DNA from: Ilex aquifolium
Lineage: Eukaryota > Streptophyta > Magnoliopsida > Aquifoliales > Aquifoliaceae
DNA length: 64,000 nt
Assembly: GCA_951799425.1 (NCBI GenBank)
Contig: OX637391.1
Location: forward strand, 47,959,069-48,023,068
Direction of reading: 5' to 3'
Part shown: positions 31,114-46,100 of the stretch, one piece after another
How positions within the stretch are numbered: the stretch's first letter is position 1
Layout: each line of letters starts with the position of its first letter
Program-made: the position numbers and the translations under genes
The notes under the pieces: generated by a model
Seen by the model: only the letters and a program-made list of their open reading frames with translations
Databases searched by the model: none
Told to the model about the DNA's origin: nothing

Positions 31114-34100
31114 GTAAGGGAATTCTCTCTCCGAAATTACATTGTGTAGATTCGCTTTAGAGTAACATTAAAATCTTCCATATTGTACGAGAATAGCATA
31201 AAAAACTTGGGTCAACTTTTGGTTGAAAGTCAATATCAGTAATATTGCGAATGAAATCTACTAAGTCAAATCTGTATATTTCACTAGGATTGCTCTTAAA
31301 ATTAAACTAGCTAGTGGGGTGAAGAGTCGGTTAAATGTGATAATCACAGAGCAAAAGAGTGGGGAGTAATAATGAACCGGAAAACTAACGAACCCGAAGA
31401 GACCTTCTCTTGAACAAAATGGAAATCAAGCTCGATGTGATTTGTACAAGTGTGGAAAACAGGATTCGAAGCCATAGAAACGACATTATTGTTGTAAAAA
31501 AATAATAATTGAGTGCAGGGAAGACAAACATTGAGATATTGAAGAATAAAATTGTTGGTCTTCACAAAGGATTTCATCTGCGACCGACGGGCTCAATCTC
31601 TTTTACAGAGAGATCTTAGACGATTGCTTAATGTTGGGTTCAATTGTCTTGTTTTAGTACTTTCTTATATGATCTTAATCGACAGATTTAAAGCAATCAA
31701 AATGACAATAAATAGATTAAAAAAAGGAAAGACACTGTTATTAATTTTGAAGGTTTTTTGGAATACAAGAGACTAATAAAACAATCTCTGGAACTAATCC
31801 TACTTCTAAATCTAGCCTAAACCTACTCCTCAAATGCCCAAGTAATGGGTCTTTGATGGGTTTGATCAGGTCTCTTCCTTGTAATTAAGGCTTCTTTTAT
31901 AGGAACCTTCCCATCGAAGGTTATACTAATTTCTTCAGGCAGTTCCCTCCAGTTTCTCTCTTATTCCAACTATAGCTTTTCAAATTTCTAAAGCCCATTC
32001 AGTATTGGTAACTGTTTCCTTTTCAAATTCCAAGATAACTGCTTTATTTCTTCAATTACAAGGGTTTTAATTATCCTTGAATTTGAACATGCTACATCAA
32101 CTGATTGTATATCTATTTTTTTATTAAATGAATGTCATGTGGTAATTCTTCTTGGCTAACCTTTTCATTGGACATATGTCATTCACCCCTAATAACCTAT
32201 TCACCAAAAATGTAGAATTTGGTCCAAACAATGTCCCCCTCATTTATTTGGATTAATTAATAACCTAATAAATGAACTTATGTGAAAAAACTGAACAGCG
32301 CAACTGTTCTTGCTATATAAACGTCTGAAGGTCCCACTTCTAGTTTCATTTTATCTTGCACTTCTTTTCCTTCTTCTTTTGTGTCCTTTCTAAATCTCCC
32401 TTGGCAGTTTCCCCTGAACTCTCATATGGCGCCCAAATGAAGGATGAGCCAAATGTCCTTTTCTTCATTTGTTTTAGATATATTTTATACTCCCCCGTTT
32501 TCCTATTAGCATGAGGTATGTTATTCGAGCATTATTATATTTTCTACAGATGTGAACGTAACGCTTGTTGAACTGGTTGTATCTCTGTTAGAAGCACCAT
32601 TGCAAGAATCAAAGATAATTTCTACGGATGTGAATATAGTGCTTGTTGAACTGATTGTATCTCTGTTAGAAACACCATTTCGAGAATCATTTTTCTTTTT
32701 GATATTCTGATGTCATCCAACCTCTCCTTTGGGAAACAACAAGGGATATTGTAATGGATCATAACACCTAAAATAATGTTTAACTCTATGTCTGTTGCCA
32801 GAGTGTGCAAGTACGATGATATCTCTTTCTAGAGGAGTATTAGGATTATTTCCTTCAATCCATATACCTGCAACTTGGTCTGATGAGGGGGAGTTGTAAA
32901 CTCGTTGATCTAGTTTAATATCCTTTGTAATATGAATTTCAAAATTATCCAGAGAAGGAAAATCTTTTAATCTACGTAAGAATTGAGCATAAGGATTCCT
33001 TCAAGGACTTTCTCCAATTTACTTACAACTCCCTCATCTAGGTTGATGTCTTGTAGTAACCTCATTCTATTTTGCACTTCGTTTTCGGTATCAAAGAAAT
33101 ATAACTGAAAGTAATACGGACTGTTTTGTTCTGGCACCAAGGCTGGTAGGTCATGATAAATCTGTCCTCGGACATGAAATGTATAAACTCCTTGTCTAGC
33201 CGTCGCAAGTTCCTTGTCAAGATTAACTCCAAAATATGTAAATGAAAAAAATGCTATTATAAGCTCGAATGTGCCTACGAAATTCAATCACCTCATCAGA
33301 ATTGGTTATAAACAAATTGTGCAGCTCTTCTGGAACTTCTACATTCGCTAGTTGTATTTGACCATTATAACAGCATAATGTTGAGGGTTTATATTGGAGC
33401 TTCTTCGCGCCACAGTGGACACAAAAACGTGTCTTTTTCTAACTGATGTAACACACAACATATTGGTTCATATATTGTTTGCCCTATGAAAGAATATATG
33501 ATGATCGGTTAGTAAAGTAATGAGAACTTAGTGGTTTTCATTCAATATATTTTATTTAACTAACCTTCAGATTCATTGGAGTTTATCTGGCCAATTTGTA
33601 ACCAATCAATCCTTTGCCTTGTACTTCTATTTTGATTATTAGATATCCTTCTTTTGCCTCCCACTTTTTCGATGTACAATTCTCTTTATTCTTGAATTAA
33701 TCGAGAATAACTCTTGTTTGCTCAGCGTGATGTCATTTTTGTAATATCCTTCTCTCCTTCTATCGAGTATACTTGTTTACTGCAACTTGTAGCAATATTA
33801 AGATATTACTAAACTAAAATTTATGAATGGAAAAAATAGTACATAGTAGAAAATAATTTCTTAGATTTTATTTCAGTTTTCTATTGGTTGACCACAAGGG
33901 TAGATAACCTTCTCCATTTAAGAACTCTGATTGCTTCCTCTTATTAAGATGATGACTAGATTTTTTTTACTTAAATAATTGTATATGTAGTTTTTTAATC
34001 AATTTATGTTACATTAGTATAATTCTTCAGTCATAATAAACTTTCTAAATTGTATTAAGATTTCATGTGAAAATAGATTATAATTTATTTTTGAGTAACT

Positions 34101-37100
34101 TGAATTTTTTAGAATTTTAATATGCTTAATAATGTGTGTGTGTGTGTGTGTCTATATATATATTCCCAATTGATCTAACTAATTTCTAATTATACTAAGG
34201 TTCCAATATGATTAGTATATTGATAATTATTTTTATTTTTTTCAAGGAATTATAAGTGGAATCATAATCCAATGAAATTCACAGAATTTAGTTTCTCAAA
34301 CATTAGCAAAAAATACTCTCAATCACAAAATTCTAAAAGGATAGAACTTCTTTTTTTAAAATCTTTTTTCTTATACTTAGAGTAAGGAATTTTGAGAACA
34401 TACAAAGTTTTTATAATCCTATAATAGAATATGAGCAATAAAAAATTAAGTTTGAAAATTTTGAAATGATATATCATTCAGATACATATATACTTTATAT
34501 CTTTTATTAATTTTTGTGTACGAAAATTATTATTACATTAGAAAAAAATACTCTCAATCACGAAATTCTAAAAGAATAGAACTTTAACCTTTTTTTTTAT
34601 AAATCTTTTTCCTTATACTTAAAATAAGGAATTTTGGGAACATACAAAGTTTTCATAATCCTATAATAGAATATGAGCAATGAAAAATTAAGTTTGGTAA
34701 ATTTAAAATGATATTTCATTCAAATACATATATACTTAATATCTTTTATTAATTTTTGTGTACGAAAATTATTACTATTAACCACTTAATAGCATTAAAG
34801 ACATCTCTATTACTAAACAAAAAGCGTCCCAGTATAAGTGGAAAATAAACCACTATGATATACATAAAAATAAAATGCATACAATACGACACTAAAAATA
34901 TCTCCATGTGTAGATAGACATATCATATACTCTATAGTGGCAATTGGATTGTAAATTTTCTTTTTAAGCTTATAAGCTGTGGTAATAAGATCTGTCAATT
35001 TAAAGTTTTTCTGTATATGTTGGTAAGTTGTGATAATAATGTATGTGATTTGAATTTATTAAAAAAGGTGTTGTGTTATATTTTATTTAGATCCATTGTT
35101 CTATGTTTTTAAGCTACTTTATTATTTGCTATGTTTTAAAGTTTTTTTCGGAAGGTTGCTATGTTTTAAAGTTGTTTTGTCTATTTTTAGTACATTCTTA
35201 TGGTACACAGGAAGAGACATATAATTTGATATAAAAAAAGGAGTTCGTCATTCTTTAAAAAATTGACATAGTTGATTGAAAAAACATACTAACACTCTAT
35301 AAGCACTTACGAATTAGAAGTGATACTTGATTTTTAATTTATGCCGAATACTTGACCTGTCACACCAATCTCTTAGATAGCTACTTGATTAAATGAATTT
35401 TAATATTAATTTAATAACAATAAAAATTAATTTAATATTAATTCTACAAAGTTGAATATAAATTGGACAAAATTAAGTCAATTTTTGATAAAATTATATA
35501 TTAATTTACAATTTAAGGTTCATTTCATTTTGAATACTATTTGGTGCTTATAGTCAGTGTGATATTTTTTATTTACATTAAATGTTATTTACAAATTAAG
35601 AAGCAAGTAACAAAATATATGACGTCAGATATATAAAAACTTTGAATTAGTTTCATAGAATAAATAATTGCATAACATGTAGTTTCATCTATTTTATGGA
35701 GTAAATAATAACAAAAACACGTGAAACAAAAAAAAAAGAATAATAGTATGAGAGAGAGAGGGAGAGTATAAGATAGATAAAGAGAGTTATATGAGAGATG
35801 AGAGTCTTAAACTTATAAAAAGAATGAAACTATAATTAGAACCATCAGATCAAAACAATCTGAGCAGCGAAAAAACTCAAGAGAAATAATTTAGCTACTT
35901 TATTATATAGATATTAAGTGTTCACATTAAATCAAAATAATATTTAAAATAAAAGATAAAGTCATGTGAGAAAAACAATGTGCTTTTAGTATAAGGCCTT
36001 ACTATGATCACTTGCATAGCACCTGATGTGTATGACTGTTAATCAAACTGAGCTTGACTTGAATTCGGCTCGGGTTCGGCTCGTTCAGGCTCGGGTTGTT
36101 TTCTAAATGAGCTGGAACTTGAACAAGTTTTTAGGCTCGTTTAGAAAACAAGCCCTAAAAGCTCGGCTCAAACTCGATAGGTTCGATTCGTTTATGTGTA
36201 AATATACTCGAGCTCGGCTCGGGCTCGACTTATTTTTGACTCATTCAACTTGAACAATTTTTTAGGCTCGATTAAGAAACAAGTTTTTTAAACTCGGTTT
36301 GAACTCGACTTGGACTCGTTTGACTAACTGCCTAACTGATGTGTGATGATGAGACAAAAAATGGAACAGACGTTAGGTTTCTGACCACATTGCTATTTTT
36401 CAATCAAATGTGAAATTTTTTATTTTTTAGAGTGTAAATTAAAAAAATTTAGAATCTTTTAAAGCATAAATTATGATTCAAGTAGTGTTGACCCGGTGAA
36501 TTACAGCCTGAACCGGACCGCTTTAGCTATTGGATCATTCAAGGAACCGGAAAAAACCCATTGACCCGACTGGTTTTATAACAAAATGTTGAACCGGACA
36601 ATTTAATGCAAATGCTATAAGACCTGATTCTAGGACATTTTTGCCCAAATTTCATTTATCTTTGCCTCCTCTTCTCCTCGACTCCGATGAGGCGACGGGT
36701 CCTCACTGGTCACCCCAGGCCAGCCCCAACTCCCCTTTCTCTCTCTCACAACACAGTAGCACATCACTCAATCAAAGACTCGAAACACTCAGATTCTTCG
36801 ACTCAGATCTTCGACTTAGATTTTCGACTGACAGGCTCACACTACAATGCTCATCAGGTATTACGTTTCTCTCTCTCTCTCTCTCCCTCTCTCTCTCTCT
36901 TCCTGCTAGTATGCTTCTACTATTATATTTCAGAATTAGTTGTTTGGTATTTGTATAAATTTTGGCCTATTTCAATTAATTGCTGGGTTTAATTAATTGT
37001 GGGTTGTTGATGTTGATGCTTAACTTTGATAGTTGTATATGAAATTGAATGTATGAGATATATGTTTGATGATTTTGGGATTTTTGTTTGATCTATTATA

Positions 37101-40100
37101 CATTAAGCATTCTATTTTCATAATTATTATGATTTTTTAGACTATTTATAATTTTTTTTTATTTTTTTGTTATATGATCTGTTCGGTAAATGACTCAATG
37201 ATTAAACCAGTGATCGATTGATCGGATCTCTTTATTGAGTTGATGACCGGCTGGATTTTAAAACTATACTCTCTGTATACTATCTATTTGCTTGTAGTAA
37301 TGTTGAATTTGATAGCAACAGTACTACACTACTGGGAAAGGGTAAGGGTAAGGGAACTATCTTGTTTAAGCTCATAGTTCACAGTTGTAAAAAGTTACGA
37401 GGATTTGAGTTGAACTCGAGCCGAAGTCGACATCAATTGCTAATGAAAATTTCAAAACTAAGTCCTGTATAGAATGCAAAAAATTCATATCTGAGATAAT
37501 TATTTCTCAACAACGACCAAACAAAATTAGTTACTCAATTACAAAATTAGATTCTAGACATTCAAATTTCTAAAGAATAAAATCTATTCTAGAGTAGGGA
37601 GATCAGGTGTGTTGCATCTGAAGCTGTTTGACGATAAATTTGAAGTTATTTGTCTATTCGATCATGTCAAAATTACAATTATTAATGGACAAGAACATAT
37701 TTAACTTGTTTTCTCCTCATTTACAAAAATAGTTTAGATATTTCACTATATTTTATTTATTTATAATTTAAAGAAACTAAAAATCGAGCCGAACTCAATG
37801 CTAAGGAAACTAAGATGCTTGGATGTCAATTTGAATATTTTGTGATGCCAGACCAATAAATTACAATATCAAGAACTTCAACGGCGGCAAAGGTGCCACC
37901 CCACCTATCCAGTAGTTTTGTGATATTCTAGGATGAAATTTCACCTTCATACAAGGGCTATTACCTGTTTTTGGATAAAAATGAAAAACAAATATTAAAA
38001 GATGCTGTCTTATGTAATAACTAGCAATAACTCGTACCTAAAGATATGATTTAAAATAAAATCTGAGCGTTTAAAAAAGCAATCCCCTTATATTAAAAAA
38101 CAATTTCTTTCCTTCTATTTCTTTAAATATCTACCAATTATTTTTTAAAACAAAATAATAACATGTGCACACTATCGTATATAAACCACAAATTATATTG
38201 AGTCACAAAATAATAAAAAATTATTTAAGTCACTTTAAATTTGATCCCAAAATATTATTTAATAAACGTCAATTCATTTAGTCTTATTTCTTATCTTATT
38301 TTTCAGTCACTACAAATATTGAGATAACTGAAAAAAGGCTTATCAGATATTTTTCCTGCATCTAACGAAGCTTAGTGGTTGGAGAATGACTAGTTGGCAA
38401 AGTCAATCTCAACACAATAACTTGGAAAAATGCTAATTTATAATATCATGATAATAAATGGTACTCAAAAAAAAATTTGGTACTATATCAAGAGTTATTA
38501 CTTTTTAAGATCAAGTTACATTTTTAGATAATTCATAATCGACCATAAAATATTGTGATCGATCATAAATAACCCCTAAGAGCATCTCCAACCCTGACTT
38601 AAATTTGAGTCTAATTATCCAAAAACATTCTCTAACCTTGGACTCAAATTTAGACCAAATGCAGAAAAAACTTAGTTTGGACCTAAATTAAGGAGTTCCA
38701 AATTCTATACCAAATTTTCAACTGTAATTTTTTACCTTATTCAAAGCTCAAAAGACTTCTTCGACATCTTGTTTTCTGCCTATTCCCGACTCTTTCTTCT
38801 ATGTTGTTTCTGTCGCCGATCGTCATTGCAGCATTTACAAATCCTTTGAAGATCTGTATGTAAGCTTCCTCATTTTCATCGTCTTGATTTCTTGATTTGT
38901 TTTATATTATTTAAACTCCAAGTATGCCATCAATTTTTTCTTTGATTTCTTCGAGTTAAACATGGTTGATGGTGCAAGCCTGACCCACAAATTATTGATT
39001 TTTTTTTAAATTTCAATCCTTCACTATCACAAATTTAGAAAATTCATTATTTTATTTCTTCAATCATCTATTCTTCAGATCAGACCCATGATAAGATAAC
39101 TACCTTTTTTTTTTTTTGTTATTTGAATTTACAAAAGAAGATAAGAGATTAGAACAATCTGAGAATTCTGAAGTAGTTTTCTTTTGTTTTCTTTTTGTTT
39201 GTTGTGTTGTCATTTTTTGTTCACATTCATTTTATTCACTGGTGGTGTTGTATGCTTATTCAATTTTTTTTGAATTACCCATTTGTGTGGAGAGATATGA
39301 AAGTTTCATTTATTTTATCAGATTTCATGACTTGAATGACCAAAAAAAATGAGCTTTCGGACAATAAGAATTTAAAAAAAAAAAATTGGAATAGATATTT
39401 GAGTTTACTTATTGGAATATTCTATATCAAACCAAGTTTTTTATTCAAATTTAAACTCAAAATTAAATCTAAATTTGAGTTATGATTAGAGATGCTCTAA
39501 TCAATTGTAATTTCATTTTCAAAGGCAAAATTTAACCTTTAAAAATTATAATTTTATCTTTAAAAGTTATAATTTGCATAATCGATCATAATTTTTACAA
39601 TCGTAACTTATATTTTAAAAAATCTTAACTTGACATTAAAAAATTATAAATTTTGATATCATACCAACTTCGAGTAAATATTGAATACAACGGTGATATC
39701 ATGTCACCATTGATGACATAGTATCACCAACCAATAATAAAATTCCAAATAGGAAAGGTGAACCTCACTTGAGTTTACATGGCAGGAGGGTGATAAGTTA
39801 TTTGCTTACATGACAGGTCAGTTATTGATTTTTGTGGGGTCTATATGCTTATTTGTTTTAGTATTATTAGTTGGTGATACCACATCACTTTGCCACGTGG
39901 TATTTCCGTTGTAATGAATATTTTCTCACCAACTTCAGTATTGAACTCTTCCTAGACACGTAGATAATTTCTGTTGAAAAATTAGTAGATATTTATACTT
40001 GGGACAATGTGGAATCAACTTGAGGAGTAATACAAAAACTACAATAGTTTAAGGGACAAAATATAATAGAGTGAGCAGTTAACGGTGTTGAAGTGTAATT

Positions 40101-43100
40101 TGCTGGACAAAATAGAATAGAGTCAGCAGTTAACGGTGTTGAAGTGTAATTTTCCCATTAACAAGTTAGATAGATAGAGAGAGAGAGAGAGAGCAACCCC
40201 GTTTGCCTACGCTTAATCCCCTGTGGCTCCACCTCTCCTCTGCCGCGAAAACGAAACCGACCTCCCATCTCCGACTTGAGTGCCACTGTGTCACCACTGC
40301 AAGTGTGCTTCACAAGAGTTACATACCGGTGCGAGCCCCAGCTTGCTTGAGTCCCCACCTTATGTTCTGCCTTTAAAGCCCTCATGGAGGTGGAAACTGA
40401 GTCAAACTTAATCGTCTCCAAGGACCCAAATCTCTCCTATCACCTCACCAACCTTAAAAACCCTAATCATCCCTTCGCTTGGATGGGCCGGAAGACCATC
40501 ATCAACCTCACTATACCTTACAATATTCCATCTCTTTCTCATACCAGCTGTCATCTTTTGCCCTATAGAGTAATGTAAGTTTCTTGAGCTTTGATGATTT
40601 ATTGTGGAAAATAATGGCAACGTATTGTTTGCTGGAAATTGGTTTTTTTAATTGGAATTGAACTGAAACTTAATTTAGAATTGTGTTAGAATGTGGAAAT
40701 TTTTAGTGGATTTGATAGCTGGGAATGTGGTTGTGGGTGGGTGTTATATAGTCAAGGGATGACATGAATTCCAAACTTGTTGGGTGTGTGGTTATAGTTT
40801 GCCAAAAACACATTGTTGCTATATATGCTTTTTATTTATGTATACTCATATAATATTGTCTTTAATTTGTCATCATCAAATCTCACCACCTAAATCAATT
40901 ATTGTCTCTGGTAGCTTAATTTTGAAGCGTGTATTAAAAAATGCATGAGAATCATAGCCTGTATTGCATGAAGTCGATAAAAAATAACCCATAAAATATA
41001 TCACTACTCTTTCCCTTAAGAAATCAAAGACAAGTTGTCAGTCACCATGAGCAAGGGGCAGAGAAATTCAGTTGGCACTTTGCTTAGGTACTTCAATTTT
41101 TTTTTCTCTCAATTAATAAAAATAAAATAATATATTGAAATTTATTGCATTGTATTTGATACTTATATATTCATAAGATACAAAAAGGGTTAAACGTCGA
41201 TAAATATAACATATACAAATAAAAAAAAAAGGCTAATTACAACCCTTCACATCAAATGAGACTAACTGCGTAAAAGATGATAGTCTTTTGCTATATAACC
41301 AATTAAACTATTAACCATTGATCCCTCAATCAGTTATGCAACTTAGTTTTTATTATCTCTATAGCTCAAAAAATAAGTCGGACATGTCAAAAATTTATCT
41401 AAATATATCCATAAAGTATCTAAATGCGTCCAAAAGTGTATAGTTATTTAGTTATGTGGCTATACTAATTGATAGAACAAAAAATGATAGAGTGGGCACA
41501 CTTAAATATACTTACAATTATTTGAAATATATAAAAAAAAAAAAATTCAGGGTGCCTTGACCCTTGCTGGCTTTGGTTCTATGATCCTGACTCTGGGTCA
41601 GGGATTATTAAGGTTTGTGGAAATAGAAGCAATCCAAGGTTATGTTTGAGCAAACATGTTTTTTTTTTTTTTGGTTCATACGTGATTGATGACAGGGGGA
41701 AACAGAGCGTCTGGGAAAGATCTTTGCCATTACCTGCCTTTGTACGAAGCTGCACTCCAAGGTGACTGGGAGGCAGCCAGCACAATTTTGGAACAAGATC
41801 CAAAAGCTTTCAAGGCAATAATCACCGGAGCCTCAGAAAGGGCTTTGTTTGTGGCGATTAGATCACCGAGGAAAAACCATTTTCTAAAGAAGCTGGTGGA
41901 GCATATGTCAACAACCGATCTGGCTTTCGTTGACGAAGATGGCTCAACAGCTCTTCATATAGCTGCAAAGGCTGGCAACATCGAGGCAGCCAAGTTGCTA
42001 GTGAATAAGAACTCTGACCTGCCTAATATTTTGGACAATAGTAACTCACTACCTCTTCATTCAGCTGCAGCTTGCCGCAAACGGGAGATGTTTCTCTACT
42101 TAATGACAGTTACCAACGCAAACATGGAGCCGAAGCCATTCGAGGATGAATCAGGATTTAGACTAGTTCATACCCTGATAACGTTCGGATATTATGGTGA
42201 GTAGCAGGTTTTAAACACTAAATGAAGAATAATACTTATAAGAAACCAACATGATTTCATTATTTTTTGGCTATTATATATTTAATACTAATTAAAAAAT
42301 ATTTAATGTGCCAGAAAGAAATCTAATATGGTGATTGATTTCTCATTAATCTAACTGTCTTTCCTTTCAATGTTACAGACCTGGCTTTCACTTTGGTTAA
42401 GTGCTGCCCTAAGTTGGCATGTTGGGATCCTTCTCCTTTGCAATCAATTACATTAAAACATTCTGCTTTCCGAAGTGGAGCACGCTTAAAACCCTGGCAA
42501 AGATTGATCTACAATTGTTATTCTTTTCAATCTTTTTTGTGTTTCTTATTATGCAAATATTTCTTCTTTGAACACTGTTTGCATATTACCCTTTTTTTGG
42601 TCACATCCTAAATTTTCGAAGTATGATTTGATGTTATATATAATTTTATCTAATATATACCAGTTCTCAATGTCCAAACCTGGTTAAATCTGATGATCAG
42701 TAATGACTGATGGCTCTCCCATTATCTGCAAGATAGAAACTGATCAAACGGATGGCAGAGCTCACCAGTAATGGATATTTTGACGTGCGTTCCTGGCATC
42801 CTGACCTCCATTTATTCTCTAATCCAGCTCAGTAAATTGTTAGCTAGAGGAACTGATTGTTGGTTCTTCTATTAACAGCGCAACTTGCACTGGTGGATCC
42901 CAAACCTGGGAGAGTGTTTTGATTGTTGGCTCCCATGTTTTAGCAGGAGCAAATGAGGTCCTAGAAATGTATTTCAGATATTTAGAGGGCCTGGGTTGAT
43001 TTGAGAGAGCCAGCTCGCTGATGATGTGTTTTGATTGATATGAAAACAATGACTGTCTTTCACATGCATTGTCAAATTGTTGATGTTAAAGACTAGTTAT

Positions 43101-46100
43101 ACCTAATGATGGGTAATGGTTGATGGCTCTCTCATGATCTGCAAGACAGAAACTGGTCAAAGGAGTGCTAAGGCTTGTTGGTATGAGCTGATAAAGACTC
43201 ACTGATACTGAATTCAGTAAAAGAAACTAATATTATAAAGAGGAACATTAGGATCTGATGGCTGAAAAACAAGCGTGTATTGCACACCTTAGCTATGAAG
43301 GTTCATCCCCTTTATATAATGGATGCCCATTGAAGCAGGCAAGATAATACAAGATGTTGGATTTCATGGGATGCTCCTGTCCTGGAATCCTGCTCGTGTC
43401 TTTCTATCTCGTATTGTGCCAACAGACGAGGTGAGGTGAGCAGACATTTTAAGTAAGAAAATGAGTAGGCAGCTCCCTAATGGTCAGATTACCAAATTTA
43501 TGTCCTCTAGTCATAAGGGGAAATTTCTATTCTCTGCCATTACGACATGCAACCTCGTATATTCAAACACTTCAAAAGGATGACTACTAATGCACGATTT
43601 TGGCCTTTATTTGACCACTACTAACACATCACCAGTATGTTGCACCAGTTGCAGGGGATTCCCTCCTCCAACAGATTCTGGTTTTCATTTAACCACTACA
43701 AACTGGCACCACCCAGCTGAACCAATCAAAAACCAAAGGTATCATCTAGTAAAAAACCGTATGGCAACTCCTAAATAAAGGTATTATGTCTACATTACAC
43801 AGGTATGAGATGCAAGCTTAAGCAAATACACAGATCAGAGTCTGGTTTTATAACTTCTACCACTCCTCTATCTCTAAATTCATGAAGCATGCAAGAGTTG
43901 GTGTTTCCTGTAGCTCTATGTCTCACTTTTATTTTTCATGAGTGTCAGAGATCCTCAACCTGCCAGTATATCGGTATCTCTGGCGGGTTCAGCATTCTGC
44001 TTTTCTTTTCTCACATTTGATTGTGTAGTAGTCATACTCATATGCATGTCCTCCTTGTGAATAGTTTTGGCATCAACAATGGAAATATTATTAACAAGAC
44101 TATAAATTTATACTCGATTGAGTAGTTTGTGTTTGAAAGAACATTAGACTAACCTTTTATTCTGTAACCTTTGTTTTGCATAAGCATACTTACATTAAGA
44201 TTTTCTTCTGTCATATAGGTGTTCCTGCACAGTTGGAAAATCTTGCAGACCAACATAGTGGTGGGGACATAGAGAATCCTATCCATGGCAGCATTTCATG
44301 TTTGTCAAAGTTCAGTCAATGTAATTTTTCTTTCCTTATGCTTTTCCTTCTCCTTTATCATTACATTTTTATTTTCCCTACTTTTGTTTTAGAATTAAAG
44401 AAGGCATATAGGTATGGATCTCACACCATAGCTATTATACCCAATCTTTGATGCAATTACATATTACTAAATTTAGTTCTAAAAGCCACATGCCTAAAGA
44501 ATACATGACATACAAATAGTTTGACGCCATTCAAAACACAAACACCCAATACATGTGAATTGTTGTCCACGAAGTAAGAAAGTAGAGAGCATCAGATAGT
44601 TTGTGTTGGTTTTGTGCAGCGATTAATCACCATTGATACCATTGTGGGAGATAGGAAAGAAAATTAAAGAAAACAAAAGGATATGCGTAGTTAGGTACAA
44701 CGTACTTGCTTCGGTATACCATATCTACATATATAGACAAAAAAGTTATATCAGTGCTTTTTGTCTGACAATCTGGTAATTGATTACAGTGTATTCAACC
44801 CCATTTATAGAGTAAAGAATTGATAAGGTAAAGATAAAATAGTCACTCATGACTAATGACTATTCAAACACAGTCGGATCTTTATATTTCATATTAAGTC
44901 ACTAATATACAAATCCAATGTACTTTTTCCTCTTTGATTTGGGGTTTAACATGTAGTTACTCAACAAATTCCCCCTCATGCGTGAAGCACATCAAGTTTA
45001 GCTCCCCATTGATCTTGATCCACTTACTTTCTTCAAGTATCACTTGCAAATCCTCTCTTATGAGTCTACTACAATCCTCTCTATATTTCAAGATACTACT
45101 TCATGAATCTATCAAAGTAAAAAGTCTTGTAACCCCTAAACTTACAAGACACCAAATCAATATTGAGCGGGTATTGACCCAGTATATCCCAAACCATTGT
45201 CTTAACATGTTCTTGAAGAACCATTTTCAAAATTGGTACACTACATTGCTTGAGTTCTACAACAATTTAGCAGTCAGATGTTTTGATGATATTCATTCGG
45301 GATCCATACACTTCATCAAAAAATTCTTAGATTACTTCCTTAATGTACACAAGACAAAATCAATCTTCGCACGACGTTGTACACACGTGGCTAGAGGAGC
45401 CTCTCCTTTTTGATTGCTTACTGCAATACTGCAATCAAAAAGTGTTGAACACCAAGAACTTCTACTGCCAAAAGGCATGAAGATGACATAATAAAAACAA
45501 GTCTTGTTGCTGAACAAGAATCACCTATATTTCTGCTCTGATAGTTTCTCTATGATCGTCAATCTGATCTGATAAAGTTGACCCATGATTGTCAACAATT
45601 TGCTCTGATACCACTTGTTAGTTTTGTGCAGCGATTACTCAACATGGATACCACTTGTTGGGAGATGGGGATAGGAAAAATAATAAAACAAAACCAAAAG
45701 ATATATGTGGTTCAATACAACGTACTTACGTCGGTACACCGTACTTATATCCATGAACCAAAGAGTTGTACCGATGCTTTATAATCTGACAATCTGTTAA
45801 CTAATTAAGTTGTACTCGGCGCCATTTATTGGGTGAGGAATTGATAAGATAAAGATAAAATAGACACCTATGACTATTCGAACACTGTCGGATCCCTATA
45901 TTTTCTATTAGGTCTCTAATAAACCTATCCACGGACCACGGTATATTAGTGATCTTTCAATTCTTTTCCTTCTTGATTTTAGGTTCTCACATTTAACTAC
46001 CGAGCAGTTTGGAATGCCCTATTGGGTAGTGGAATTGAAATAACCAATTTTACGATTTTGTTCCTTCATTTGCATTATAATACCATTTAGGAGTATAGAA

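Larger units (their letters stand above)
31114..41695 (+). other. Intron 1 (proposed), transposon-rich
   Basis: 10.6 kb beginning GTAAGG and ending at 'gattgatgacag' after a long T-run (41661-41672). It contains a Copia RNase H scrap, a Helitron fragment, tandem duplications, a Mutator MITE and a Harbinger-like element. Between these the sequence is AT-rich with no recognised gene (notably 33490-34300, 34790-36020, 37300-38430 and 40600-41640). Confidence 0.6.
44604..46006 (-). mobile_element. Small non-autonomous LTR retroelement (TRIM/LARD-like) in intron 4
   Basis: 1403 bp, flanked by a perfect 5-bp TSD GTTTG (44599-44603 and 46007-46011). LTRs are 44604-44966 and 45616-46006 (about 360-390 bp, clearly homologous but diverged). 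On the minus strand a primer-binding site TGGTATCAGAGCA (45601-45613) lies beside the right LTR and a polypurine tract (GAGGGGGAAT) beside the left LTR. The 649-bp interior has no gag or pol domain. The primer-binding site and polypurine tract suggest it depends on Copia-type machinery. It sits antisense in an intron of the ankyrin gene. Confidence 0.9.

Noticed and set aside
36641..36992. Two overlapping 100-codon frames as a gene
   Set aside because: They depend on a CT microsatellite and contain no domain; at best a captured leader fragment.
41047..41089. A short exon starting ATGAGCAAGGGGCAGAG with a GT donor upstream of the ankyrin exon
   Set aside because: It leaves phase 2, whereas the acceptor at 41696 needs phase 1, so it would break the ankyrin frame.
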